Shown in pieces: positions 46,315-54,754 of a stretch of DNA of 64,000 bases. How positions within the stretch are numbered: position 1 is the stretch's first letter; every line of letters starts with the position of its first letter. Source of the DNA: Chloroflexota bacterium (GTDB lineage Bacteria; Chloroflexota; Dormibacteria; Dormibacterales; Dormibacteraceae); contig VBIU01000021.1 in assembly GCA_005880945.1 (NCBI GenBank), positions 1 to 64,000 of the forward strand. The letters run 5' to 3'. Position numbers and translations under genes: made by a program. The notes beneath the pieces are model-generated. The model saw nothing but the letters and a program-made list of their open reading frames with translations. It was not told where the DNA came from and made no database searches.

Positions 46315-46489
46315 GCCAGCGTCGCAGGGTTGGCCGGGGTTTCCCCGGCCAAAACTTTGTTTCGATGCCCTCCAGTCGTCGCAGGGAGAGACTAATCCGT
46401 AGATAAGTCCCATCGATATGCCGGAAAGAGAGCAGGCGCGCGCGAAGCGCCCGCCGATGAGAGGGAACCATTTGGGTTCCCTCTTATAC
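46315..46489. repeat. Structured 175-bp repeat, copy B (unknown element)
   Basis: Same orientation and order of blocks as copy A at 35571: GCCAGCGTCGCAGGGTTGG, hairpin TTGGCCGGGG/CCCCGGCCAA (46330-46352), ACTTTGT, GTCGCAGGGAGAGACT, CCCATCGATATGCCGGAA, hairpin GGCG/CGCC (46435-46438 with 46452-46455) around the same 13-nt core, and terminal hairpin AGAGGGAACC/GGTTCCCTCT (46460-46484). It lies between the stops of the convergent FmdB and HD genes. No T-run follows the last hairpin on either strand. Confidence 0.75.
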
Positions 46490-46505
46490 CTTGCGACGAT
46501 GACTT

Positions 46506-47888
46506 CTAGATAGCCAGTACCTCATTGGCCGCCTTGATCAGCTGAGGGCTGTGAGCGTCGTCGCGGGCGAAGATGCGGAACAGCGCCATGCGCACAGGCA
46601 GGCGCTTGAAGATCTCCAGCACCCGGCTCTGCTGGTACCGGTCCTCCAGAGGCTCATATATAAGGATGTCGGCGGTCTCCGTCATCGGGTTGAAGGCCCG
46701 CGACTCCTGGGCGGCCACATCGACCTCGAACTCGATGCCACGGAGCTTGCCCGGCAACCTCTCCCTCAGCTGGCTTGCGAACTGCTCCCTGGTGACGCTG
46801 AGCGCTCCAGTCGGTATCTCCCTCGCGTCTGTGAGGCCCTGGTAGATGAGCTTCCACTTGAGCTTGCGGGCAACGACGTCGGCCCACGCCTGGCCCAGCT
46901 CCCTTCGCGCCGCGTCCACGTCGCCGGTCGCCCAACGGTCCACCTCCGACAGCAGCGACCACTCCGTCAGTGACTGGTAGCGATCCAGCCGCTCCAGAGG
47001 GTTGCCGCCGAGCACGACCTCCAACGTCGGCCGGAACACCTCCCGAAGCTGCAGATCGATGCGCCTGACCGTGCGGTGGAAGTAGACCTGGTGATAGAGG
47101 TAGAGGCGCGCATTCAAGAACATGTACAGCGCCTCGGTCGCGTGCGCGTGCAGGGTGAGGCCGCGTTCGGAGACAAACGAATAGTGGAGGATGCGCTGTA
47201 CGTCGACCGGCCCGGTGGCGACGCCACATATATAAGAGTCGCGAGGGACGTAGTCCATGTTGTCGGCCGAGTAGGCGCCGACCATTGCGGGCTTGAGGGC
47301 CGCGAGCCACTCAGGCGGTCGGAAACCCACCAGCTCCGCCGATGAGATGAGGTAAGCGACCCACCTCGGGTCGATGAGCTCGCCATGCTCGAAGTCGGCG
47401 CTCGGCGACGCTCCAAGACCGCCGATCACGGGAGCCAGCGGGCCTGTGATCAGGGTCCGCCCGATGACCTCGTGGTCGATCCGCCACGTGTCGAGGTAGT
47501 TCTCATCGAAGAAGTGGCCGAACGGCCCGTGCCCCACGTCATGAAGGAGGCCCGCGATGCGCATCGTCTCCTCCACCAACCCGGCCGAAGGAGTGTCTTT
47601 GCAGCAGGCCTTCAGCGTCGGGTACAGGTGTCGCGCCCACTCACCGGCCAGGTGCATCGCGCCGAGCGCGTGCTGGAAGCGCGAGTGCTCGGCGGTGGCG
47701 AACACCCACCATGCGCTCTGGAGCTGATGGATGCGACGGAGGCGCTGGAGCCACGCGCTGTCGACGAGATCCTGCTCGGCCGCCTGTCCCGGCGCGCCGC
47801 CGGCGCCGCCCTTCGTGATGCGAAGGTATCGATATATGGGATCGCTGGACAGGTTGACGCGTGAGTACTCGAGCGGTACGTCCTTCAC
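46506..47888 (-). CDS. HD-superfamily phosphohydrolase (dGTPase/SAMHD1-like)
   Basis: 460 aa from GTG 47888. The HD metal site is built from SRFQHALGAMHLAGEWARH near residue 70, GLLHDVGHGPFGHFF near 115 and YSADNMDYVPRDS near 215. This order of H...HD...D is the deoxynucleotide triphosphohydrolase-like pattern, so dNTP hydrolysis is the best family-level guess. The C-terminal 150 residues are helical and mixed and lack an obvious second domain. GATAAT ends 6 nt before GTG with no Shine-Dalgarno. A longer frame to 47966 would overlap the divergent DUF309 gene and is not used. Confidence 0.87.
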   Translation of the reverse strand: MKDVPLEYSRVNLSSDPIYRYLRITKGGAGGAPGQAAEQDLVDSAWLQRLRRIHQLQSAWWVFATAEHSRFQHALGAMHLAGEWARHLYPTLKACCKDTPSAGLVEETMRIAGLLHDVGHGPFGHFFDENYLDTWRIDHEVIGRTLITGPLAPVIGGLGASPSADFEHGELIDPRWVAYLISSAELVGFRPPEWLAALKPAMVGAYSADNMDYVPRDSYICGVATGPVDVQRILHYSFVSERGLTLHAHATEALYMFLNARLYLYHQVYFHRTVRRIDLQLREVFRPTLEVVLGGNPLERLDRYQSLTEWSLLSEVDRWATGDVDAARRELGQAWADVVARKLKWKLIYQGLTDAREIPTGALSVTREQFASQLRERLPGKLRGIEFEVDVAAQESRAFNPMTETADILIYEPLEDRYQQSRVLEIFKRLPVRMALFRIFARDDAHSPQLIKAANEVLAI

Positions 47889-47893
47889 CTGCC

Positions 47894-47900
47894 GATTATC
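47894..47900. promoter_or_regulatory. Overlapping divergent -10 boxes (HD hydrolase / DUF309)
   Basis: GATTATC: read on the minus strand GATAAT ends 6 nt before GTG 47888; on the plus strand GATTAT ends 4 nt before ATG 47904. Only 15 bp lie between the two divergent start codons, leaving no room for any ribosome-binding leader on either side. Confidence 0.6.
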
Positions 47901-47903
47901 GCC

Positions 47904-48248
47904 ATGACGACCGGTCTCCAGGAGGGAATCGAACTCTTCAACCGAGGGCTTTACTGGGAGGCTCACGAGGCCTGGGAGGGCGACTGGATGCCAGACCGGA
48001 AAGGGCCTGACTCAGGTTTCTTCAAGGGTTTGATCCAGGTCGCGGCCGGTTGTCTCCACTACTCGCGACGCAACCGCCGCGGAGCAGTCAACAAATGGCG
48101 GAGCGGCGCGGACTACCTCCGTCCTTACCTGCCCGCCCACCGAGGCGTCAAGCTGGCACCCCTTGTGGAGGCGATCGACAGAGACCTCGCCGCGATGGGT
48201 GGGCGTGAATGGCCGGACTTGAAGATGCCGGCCATCAGTCAGGAGTAA
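47904..48248 (+). CDS. DUF309 family protein
   Basis: 114 aa. Matches the DUF309 pattern: EGIELFNRGLYWEAHEAWEGDWM near the start, then DSGFFKGLIQVAAGCLHYSRRNRRGAVNKW. Helical, soluble, conserved His and Glu suggest a metal or catalytic site, but no function is known for the family. It is divergent from the HD hydrolase with 15 bp between start codons, and its last 10 bp overlap the convergent molybdopterin-binding gene. Confidence 0.85.
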   Translation: MTTGLQEGIELFNRGLYWEAHEAWEGDWMPDRKGPDSGFFKGLIQVAAGCLHYSRRNRRGAVNKWRSGADYLRPYLPAHRGVKLAPLVEAIDRDLAAMGGREWPDLKMPAISQE

Positions 48249-49228
48249 GGCGGAAAGCGGCGACCGGCCGCCGACTCGATCAAGCCGCCGTGGCCCAGGC
48301 GCAGCAGGTCGCCGGCGTCGGCCCGGCCGTAAGCGAAGACGAACGGCAGCAGCAGGTCGAGCGAGCTAGACCTACCGAAGCCCGCGCAGGACGCCACGCC
48401 GACGACGGCTGCGTCGCCCAGCCGGCCCAGCCACAGCATGCTTCCAGGGTGCATCGGGGCACCAAGCTGTAGCAGGCGCCCGCCGGCGCTGGTCAGCTCC
48501 GCGTAGGCGGGATCGAGCGGATCGATCGCGGACGCGCCCGCGAAAAGCACGAGCTGCGCATCCGTCGCTGTCGCCTCGGCATACGCCGCGGCCACCGCTT
48601 CGTCGGTTCGCGCGACCTCTCGGACCGCGAGCACCTCCGCGCCGTACCACCCGAGCTTGGCTGTGACCGCCGCCCGGAAGAGCTCGCGCGCCTTGGGCTT
48701 CAAGCGCTCCGTCGCAACCACGAACGTGCGGAGGGGCCGGAAGGCAAGCACCTCCACCACCGGACCGCTCGTCCTGCACATCTGCTCGGCTGCGGCGATC
48801 AAGTGTCCTGGCACCGCGACCGGTGTGACCTTGCACCCCGCGACCTCTTCGCCTTCGGCGACAGCCTGGCCGTCCATGAGTGTGAAAACCGAGATGAAGC
48901 CCAATGCGTTGATGGCGTCGACGAGGTCGGCCCGCACGCGTACGAGGCCGCGATGCGTCGCGGTCAGCCGAGCCTGGCTCTGCACCGGAGGCTGGGACTC
49001 GAGGCCGGGTCCTGACAGCGCAGCGGCCAGCCGCTGTGCGGCGGCGTCTTCGTGGACGTCGCCGGGCTCGAGCTCGACGACGTGCACATCGCCGGCCTCC
49101 TGGACGCGCGCAAGGTGCTCGGCGGACAGCACAGTCCCCTTGCGCAGGTCGGGACCGAGATCGTGGACGAGCACCCGCCCCGTGACATCCTGCACCCGGG
49201 CCTCTCTTCCAAGGCGGTGCGCCTTCAT
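48239..49228 (-). CDS. Molybdopterin-binding domain protein (MoeA/MoCF-like)
   Basis: 329 aa from ATG 49228; ATG 49240 is four residues longer. The first 100 residues read like a molybdopterin-enzyme preface (DVTGRVLVHDLGPDLRKGTVLSAEHLARV). The rest follows the MoaB/Mog fold used by proteins of the molybdenum-cofactor pathway (VLAVREVARTDEAVAAAYAEATATDAQLVLFAGASA). The active-site acidic cluster of true MoeA is not clear, so a substrate-binding or accessory role is as likely. No molybdoenzyme gene is nearby. A TATGCT box ends 7 nt before 49228 (leaderless). Divergent from cysS with 21 bp between start codons. Confidence 0.75.
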   Translation of the reverse strand: MKAHRLGREARVQDVTGRVLVHDLGPDLRKGTVLSAEHLARVQEAGDVHVVELEPGDVHEDAAAQRLAAALSGPGLESQPPVQSQARLTATHRGLVRVRADLVDAINALGFISVFTLMDGQAVAEGEEVAGCKVTPVAVPGHLIAAAEQMCRTSGPVVEVLAFRPLRTFVVATERLKPKARELFRAAVTAKLGWYGAEVLAVREVARTDEAVAAAYAEATATDAQLVLFAGASAIDPLDPAYAELTSAGGRLLQLGAPMHPGSMLWLGRLGDAAVVGVASCAGFGRSSSLDLLLPFVFAYGRADAGDLLRLGHGGLIESAAGRRFPPYS

Positions 49229-49235
49229 TACTGGC

Positions 49236-49245
49236 AGCATAGATT
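49236..49245. promoter_or_regulatory. Overlapping divergent -10 boxes (MoCF protein / cysS)
   Basis: AGCATAGATT: TATGCT on the minus strand ends 7 nt before ATG 49228, and TAGATT on the plus strand ends 4 nt before TTG 49250. The two hexamers share two base pairs. Same compact design as at 47894 and 43206. Confidence 0.45.
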
Positions 49246-49249
49246 CGGT

Positions 49250-50674
49250 TTGGAACCGCCTGCCGGAGTCCGGCTCTACAACACCCTGACGCGGGCCAAG
49301 GAAGAGCTCCATCCGGTCAGCGCCGGAAACGTGGGCATGTACTCCTGCGGCCCGACCGTCTACCGCTACGTGCACATCGGCAACCTGCGCACCTTCATGA
49401 TTCCCGACCTCCTTTGCCGGACCCTCGAATACCTCGGCCACCGGACGCGGCAGGTCATGAACATCACCGACGTCGGCCACCTCACCGACGACACCTTCGA
49501 CCGCGGCGAGGACAAGATGCTCGTTTCGGCACGCCTGGAGAAAAAATCACCCGAGGAGATCGCCGCCTTCTACACCCAGGCGTTTCGGGAGGATGCCGCC
49601 ACCTTGAACATCAGGCCCGCGGCGGAGTATCCGCGGGCCAGTCACTACATCCCGCAGATGATCGAGCTGACAACAAAGCTCATCGAGAAGGGACACGCCT
49701 ATGAGGTGGACGGCACCGTTTACTACGACATCGCGAGCTTCCCCGCGTACGGCAGGCTGTCGGGGAACAGCACCGACAAGCTCCTGGCCGGCGTGCGTGG
49801 CGAGGTCGATCCGAGGAAGCGGCATCCTGGCGACTTCACACTCTGGAAGGCAGCTGGCGAGCACCGCCTGCAGGTCTGGCCGAGCCCGTGGGGTCCGGGA
49901 TTCCCCGGCTGGCACATCGAGTGCTCCGCGATGTCGATGTCGCTGCTGGGCGACCGATTCGACGTTCACTCAGGCGGCGCCGACAACATCTTTCCGCATC
50001 ACGAGGCGGAGATCGCCCAGTCGGAGGGGGTCACAGGTCACCGCGTGGTGAGCTGCTGGATGCACGGCGGCCTGCTCCTGCTCGCCGGGTCGCGGATGGC
50101 CAAGTCGGCAGGCAACTTCTTTCGAATTCGCGAGCTCGAAGAGCAGGGATTCGACCCTCTGGCGTTTCGCTACCTGGCGCTGCAGGCGAAATACCGCACC
50201 AAGCTCAACTTCAGCACCGATGGGCTCGCGGGCGCAGACCGCGCGCTGCGCAATATCCGGGAGCACCTCATTGAATGGACGCGCGCGGGAGATGTGGCCG
50301 CCGGCGAGGGGACTGACGACGCCGCCCTGGAGAAGCGATTCCGCTCAGCGATCGCCGACGACCTCGATCTGCCTGAAGCGATGGCCCTGGTGTCTGAGCT
50401 GACCCGCTCGAAAGTGGCTCCGGGCGTGAAAGCCAGACTGCTGCGCAGCTGGGATCGTGTGCTCGGATTGGACCTCGAACGGCCCGAGCCAAGGCGTGCT
50501 CTGCCCCCCGGCGCAGCGGAGGTGCTGGCCGCTCGGGAGAAGGCCAGGGCGGCGAAGGACTTCGCGAGGTCGGACCAGCTTCGAGACGAGCTGGCCTCGC
50601 TGGGGATCGCGGTCATCGACACGCCCGAAGGCCAGCGCTGGAGAGTCCAAGCGGTGAGGCAGGGTTCGAAATGA
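49250..50674 (+). CDS. cysS: Cysteinyl-tRNA synthetase
   Basis: 474 aa class I synthetase. The core begins RLYNTLTRAKEELHPVSAGNVG. The HIGH motif reads VHIGNLRTF near residue 42. Zinc ligands are Cys in GMYSCGPTVY, Cys in GWHIECSAMS and His in HHEAEIAQSE, and the KMSKS loop reads RMAKSAGNFF near 283. The C-terminal helical DALR-like domain follows. Length and order match CysRS rather than the related mycothiol ligase MshC, which is shorter. TTG 49250 is used because upstream in-frame codons run into the divergent gene. Confidence 0.95.
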   Translation: MEPPAGVRLYNTLTRAKEELHPVSAGNVGMYSCGPTVYRYVHIGNLRTFMIPDLLCRTLEYLGHRTRQVMNITDVGHLTDDTFDRGEDKMLVSARLEKKSPEEIAAFYTQAFREDAATLNIRPAAEYPRASHYIPQMIELTTKLIEKGHAYEVDGTVYYDIASFPAYGRLSGNSTDKLLAGVRGEVDPRKRHPGDFTLWKAAGEHRLQVWPSPWGPGFPGWHIECSAMSMSLLGDRFDVHSGGADNIFPHHEAEIAQSEGVTGHRVVSCWMHGGLLLLAGSRMAKSAGNFFRIRELEEQGFDPLAFRYLALQAKYRTKLNFSTDGLAGADRALRNIREHLIEWTRAGDVAAGEGTDDAALEKRFRSAIADDLDLPEAMALVSELTRSKVAPGVKARLLRSWDRVLGLDLERPEPRRALPPGAAEVLAAREKARAAKDFARSDQLRDELASLGIAVIDTPEGQRWRVQAVRQGSK

Positions 50675-50731
50675 GTGGGGCCAGGCCTTGCGGCCCAGCC
50701 CCGCTTGAGGAAGGGTTCTAACTAGCCCCGA

Positions 50732-51163
50732 TCAGCCTCCGGACTCGACCTCGGGCGAGTTGTCGGGCTTGTTGCCGGTCTGGCCGTTGCCGTGACCGTT
50801 GCCCTTGCCTTTCCCGTTGCCATTGTTGCTCTTGTCCTTGGCGTGGCCGTTGGCGTTGGCATTGCCGTTGCCGTGGTTCTCGCGCGCGCCACTTGCGCGG
50901 TGCTCGGCGGACACCAGCTTTCCGTGCTGCGATGCGAAAGCGCTGACGCACTGACCGATGCCGTGCTGCCCGGCCTCGAGCTCAGCCTTGCACGCGGCGA
51001 CCTGTTGCTTGACCTGCTGCCCCCAATCCGCGGGGTTGAGGCTGCCCGTGATCGTCGCCTCGGTGGCGGCGCCGGCCGCCGTTGCCGCGAGCGCCGCGAC
51101 CGCGAAGCCGGTGAGCGCTTTGACTACGAGTGCGGCGCCAGCGCCGCCCAGAATTCTCTTCAC
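50732..51163 (-). CDS. Secreted or surface low-complexity Asn/Gly/Lys-rich protein
   Basis: 143 aa from GTG 51163, which has GGAGG 4 nt upstream. The N-terminus is hydrophobic (GGAGAALVVKALTGFAVAALAATAAGAA), fitting a signal peptide or membrane anchor ending near residue 33. The middle holds two Cys (QQVAACKAELEAG, GIGQCVSAFASQ). The C-terminal third is a tandem Gly-Asn-Lys low-complexity stretch (ENHGNGNANANGHAKDKSN) that is probably disordered. No family recognised; a DUF5667-like or cell-wall function would be a guess. Confidence 0.6.
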   Translation of the reverse strand: MKRILGGAGAALVVKALTGFAVAALAATAAGAATEATITGSLNPADWGQQVKQQVAACKAELEAGQHGIGQCVSAFASQHGKLVSAEHRASGARENHGNGNANANGHAKDKSNNGNGKGKGNGHGNGQTGNKPDNSPEVESGG

Positions 51164-51302
51164 GTTTCCTCCCTGCCAGCGCTGTAGGCGCCGGTCGAGA
51201 AAAAGAGACAACTGAGGCCGGCGAACTACCCATTTTGCGAGCCCAGGTGCGTCCCGCCGGGCTTGACTACGAACGCATGTTCGTCTAACGTCCCTGGCGA
51301 GG

Positions 51303-53597
51303 ATGCCCGCCTTTCCCCGGTTCGCCGCTACCGATTTCCAGGGTGACGTGACGCTGGACCATGTGATCCCTGCCGCCGAGGCGAGGTTCGCCCCGCTGCC
51401 GGACGACCTCCGGCCCGAGCTCGCCGCGGCACTGGCCAGGCGGGGCGTGGAACGCCTCTACTCTCACCAGGCGCAGTCGTATGAGGCTGTCCGGCGGGGC
51501 CGCCATCTCGTCGTGGTGACGCCGACCGCCAGCGGTAAGACGCTGTGCTACAACCTGCCGGTCCTCCAGCGTCTCCTCGAGCGCCCCGACCGGCGAGCCC
51601 TGTTCGTGTATCCGACCAAGGCCCTGGCGCAAGACCAGCTGGCCGAGCTGAGCGCGCTGAAGCACGGCCTTCCAGTCGATCTTCGCGTCGACACCTACGA
51701 CGGCGACACGTCGCCAGGACGGCGCACCGCGATCAGAGAAGCGGGGCACATCGTCATGACCAACCCCGACATGCTCCATTCCGGCCTGCTTCCTCACCAC
51801 ACCCGCTGGCGCCGGCTGTTCTCCAGCCTCGACTTTGTCGTCATCGACGAGCTTCACATGTACCGCGGGCTGTTCGGCAGCCAGGTCGCCAACGTCATCC
51901 GGCGCCTGAAGAGAATCTGCGCCTTTTACGGATCGTCCCCGACGTTTATCTGCGCCTCAGCGACCATCGCCAATCCGCTGCAGCTGGCGCAGAAATTGCT
52001 GGAGGAGGAGAACATCGAGCTCGTGGAGCGCAACGGCGCGCCGCGCGGCGAGCGACGTCTGATCTTTTACAACCCACCCCTCCTCAATCGCGAGACTGGT
52101 GTCCGTCGCAGCTCGATGCTCGAGGCTCGTCGCATCGCCGCGCCATGGATCCGGTCCGGCACCCAGACCATCGTGTTCTGCCGCAGCCGACTGCAGGTCG
52201 AGGTGATGCTGAGCTACCTGCGCCAGGACCTCGCACCGCGACTCGACGCGACCCAGCGCGTGCGCGGCTATCGGGCCGGCTACCTGCCTCTTCATCGCAG
52301 GGAGATCGAGGCCGGCTTGCGCAGCGGAGAGATCACCAGCGTCGTCAGCACCAACGCGCTGGAGCTCGGGATCGACATCGGCAGCCTGCAGACCGCGATC
52401 CTGGTCGGCTACCCGGGGACGATCGCATCCACGTGGCAGCAGCTGGGAAGGGCTGGACGTCGATCCGGCTCGGTCGGCGTCTTCGTCGCATCGAGCTCGC
52501 CGCTCGACCAGTTCATCGTCAGGCACCCGGAGTACTTCCTCAGTGCGGACCCGGAGGAGGGCCTCATCGACCCCGACAACCTCTTGCTGCTCGCGGGTCA
52601 TCTGCAGGCGGGATTGTTCGAGCTGCCCTTTGAAGAAGATGAACGTCTCGGACGCGCCGACGTGCGCGAGCTGCTCGAGCTGTTCGAGGAGGACGGCTCC
52701 GCCTCGCGTTCGGCCGGAAGGTGGTTCTGGAGCCGTCAGGCTTTTCCGGCCGACGAGATCCACCTGCGGCGCATCGCCGCCGACAACGTCGTGATCATCG
52801 ACAAGTCACAACCGAGACCCAGGGTCATAGGCGAGATGGACCAGTTCACAGCCCCAGTGCTCCTGCACGAAGAGGCCGTCTACCTCCATGAGGGCGCGCA
52901 ATTCCACGTCGAGCGCCTCGACTGGGAGGAGAAGAAGGCGTACGTGCACCCGGTGGAGGTCGACTACTACACCGACGCCCTCGCCTCTGTGACGGTGCAG
53001 GTGCTCGACACGTTCGCAGGTCCTGATTCTTCCGGCCTCTCACGAAGTCATGGCGAGCTGAAGATCACCGCCCTCGCGAGCATGTTCAAGAAGATCCGGT
53101 TCCACACTCACGAGAACATCGGCTCTGGACCGATCCACCTGCCGGAGCAGACGCTTCACACGACGGGCTACTGGATCACCGTCGAGGAGGAGCTCTGGCG
53201 CTCGCTCGGTCGAGAGACCTTGGACCACCCGACGAAATCTGGCGATTTCGCGGGGACCCCGATGGAGGCAGGCCTGCAGGGGATGGCGCATTCACTTCGG
53301 CACGTCGCCAGCCTGCGACTGATGTGCGACCCGCGCGACCTCGGCTCTGTGGCCGAGGTGCGCTCGGTGACGACGCGCCTCCCGACGGTGACCGTGTACG
53401 AGATGTATCCGGGCGGCGTCGGTTATTCGATCCGCATGTTCGAGCTCCATCGCGAGCTGCTCGAGCACGCCGCCGCCCTGGTTCGCGACTGTCAGTGCCT
53501 GGCGGGATGTCCTTCCTGCATCGGCCCCCTGCATCTCGTGGAAGGAGCCAAGGAGGCATGTCTTCAGTTGCTCTCCGCGAGCGCCTTAACCGTCTAG
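51303..53597 (+). CDS. mrfA: MrfA/YprA-type DEAD-box helicase with C-terminal Cys4 domain
   Basis: 764 aa. Motif I is VTPTASGKTLCY near residue 77, DEAD-type motif II reads VIDELHMYRG near 180, motif III CASATIAN near 218, and motifs V and VI are in STNALELGIDIG and QQLGRAGRRSG near 355-385. After the helicase core comes a long unique region and a C-terminal zinc-like site (CQCLAGCPSCIGP) near 735, the MrfA layout. In Bacillus, MrfA and MrfB repair mitomycin C lesions; the nuclease gene follows here. A palindromic repeat encodes TKSGDFAGTPM inside it. Start ATG 51303 with GCGAGG upstream. Confidence 0.9.
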   Translation: MPAFPRFAATDFQGDVTLDHVIPAAEARFAPLPDDLRPELAAALARRGVERLYSHQAQSYEAVRRGRHLVVVTPTASGKTLCYNLPVLQRLLERPDRRALFVYPTKALAQDQLAELSALKHGLPVDLRVDTYDGDTSPGRRTAIREAGHIVMTNPDMLHSGLLPHHTRWRRLFSSLDFVVIDELHMYRGLFGSQVANVIRRLKRICAFYGSSPTFICASATIANPLQLAQKLLEEENIELVERNGAPRGERRLIFYNPPLLNRETGVRRSSMLEARRIAAPWIRSGTQTIVFCRSRLQVEVMLSYLRQDLAPRLDATQRVRGYRAGYLPLHRREIEAGLRSGEITSVVSTNALELGIDIGSLQTAILVGYPGTIASTWQQLGRAGRRSGSVGVFVASSSPLDQFIVRHPEYFLSADPEEGLIDPDNLLLLAGHLQAGLFELPFEEDERLGRADVRELLELFEEDGSASRSAGRWFWSRQAFPADEIHLRRIAADNVVIIDKSQPRPRVIGEMDQFTAPVLLHEEAVYLHEGAQFHVERLDWEEKKAYVHPVEVDYYTDALASVTVQVLDTFAGPDSSGLSRSHGELKITALASMFKKIRFHTHENIGSGPIHLPEQTLHTTGYWITVEEELWRSLGRETLDHPTKSGDFAGTPMEAGLQGMAHSLRHVASLRLMCDPRDLGSVAEVRSVTTRLPTVTVYEMYPGGVGYSIRMFELHRELLEHAAALVRDCQCLAGCPSCIGPLHLVEGAKEACLQLLSASALTV
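53227..53264. repeat. Short palindromic repeat, copy 2 (inside mrfA)
   Basis: Arms CGAAATC / GATTTCG (53233-53239 and 53244-53250) with a 4-nt loop, then CGGGGACCCC, in the coding sequence of the helicase, reading in frame. It resembles the purM-purN junction copy at 15743-15775, with one stem pair exchanged. It may have inserted into a permissive loop between conserved blocks of the C-terminal region. Confidence 0.5.
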
Positions 53598-54754
53598 GCG
53601 CTCCACCCCGCCCTCGCGCGCATTTCGAGCGCGCTCTGCCCCGTGGGTTCGAGCTCGTGCCGACTCCTTTCGGAGAAGCTGCGCTGCGCCAGGACGTGAT
53701 CCCGCTCCCGGCTCTCGAGCCTGATCCAGGCTCGGTGGCATACGTCGACACCGAGACCACCGGCCTGTCGGGCGGCGCCGGGACCTATGTTTTCGCGGCC
53801 GCCGTCGCGCGGCCGATCGACAGCGGTCTTCGCGTCGCCCAGCTCTTTCTCCCGCAGCCCGGAATGGAGGCTGCGTTCCTGCACGCACTGGGGGGCGAGA
53901 TGGCGCCGGCCGTTGCGGTGTCAACCTTCAACGGAAGCTCGTTCGACCTGCCGGTGTTGCGGACGCGCTGGGTGATGGCGCGCATGCCTGGCGAGCTGCC
54001 CTGTCCTCTGCACGTCGACCTGCTCACCCTGGTCCGGGCCCTCTACAAGCACCGATTGGAAAACTGCAACCTGCGCTCGGTGGAGGAGCGGGTGCTGGGA
54101 TACGAGCGGGAAGAACCCATATCCAGCGCGCTGGTACCGGACGCGTACTTCGAGTACCTGCGCCACGGCTTCAGCCCGCTGCTCGAGGCCGCACTCGAGC
54201 ACAACCGGCTGGACGTCATCAGCCTCGTCTACCTCCATTCGCGGCTGCTGCGCCGGCTGCGCGGCGGCGACGCCGACATGGACGCTGCCGACTGGCTGGC
54301 GCTCGGCCGCCACCGTTACCGGCGCGGCGCGCGCGCGGACGGCTGGCGCGCACTGCGTAACGCGACGAGCTTTGCCGAGGGAGAGGCGGCAGCGACGGCC
54401 GGCCTGCTCATGGCCCGGCGCCTCATCCGGCGCGGCTCCGTCGGCGCAGCCGACACATTGCTGGGTTGGCTGGAGGCGAGGGCGTCCGACGACATGCGGG
54501 TCTCAGTCGCGAGGGCGAGGCTGTTCGAATGGCGGCGTCGCGATCCTCAGCTTGCCCTGGCGGTGGTCGAGGCCGCTCAGCAGCGGATGCCCGAGCACGC
54601 GACCGGCCTAGAGGGACGCCGCCTGCGGCTCCGGCGGAAGGTCGACAACCGGTTGCGCGACCGCCGGCAGCGCAAGGTCCGGGGTGACCAGATCGAGGCT
54701 CCCATCTCTTATGGCGCGGCTCAGCGCCTCGACGATCGCCGGGTCGAACTCTGA
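53558..54754 (+). CDS. mrfB: MrfB/YprB-like 3'-5' exonuclease (RNase H fold)
   Basis: 398 aa. DEDD-type active site residues are in AYVDTETTGLSGGAGTYVF near residue 70, VSTFNGSSFDLPVLRTRW near 130 and the closing HNRLDVISLVYLHSRLL near 225. The C-terminal 150 residues are Ala/Arg-rich tetratricopeptide-like helices (LLMARRLIRRGSVGAADTLLG). ATG 53558 has AAGGAGG upstream and overlaps the helicase stop by 40 bp, so the two are coupled. In Bacillus this nuclease acts with MrfA on crosslink damage. The final 147 bp overlap the convergent GGDEF gene. Confidence 0.85.
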   Translation: MSSVALRERLNRLGAPPRPRAHFERALPRGFELVPTPFGEAALRQDVIPLPALEPDPGSVAYVDTETTGLSGGAGTYVFAAAVARPIDSGLRVAQLFLPQPGMEAAFLHALGGEMAPAVAVSTFNGSSFDLPVLRTRWVMARMPGELPCPLHVDLLTLVRALYKHRLENCNLRSVEERVLGYEREEPISSALVPDAYFEYLRHGFSPLLEAALEHNRLDVISLVYLHSRLLRRLRGGDADMDAADWLALGRHRYRRGARADGWRALRNATSFAEGEAAATAGLLMARRLIRRGSVGAADTLLGWLEARASDDMRVSVARARLFEWRRRDPQLALAVVEAAQQRMPEHATGLEGRRLRLRRKVDNRLRDRRQRKVRGDQIEAPISYGAAQRLDDRRVEL

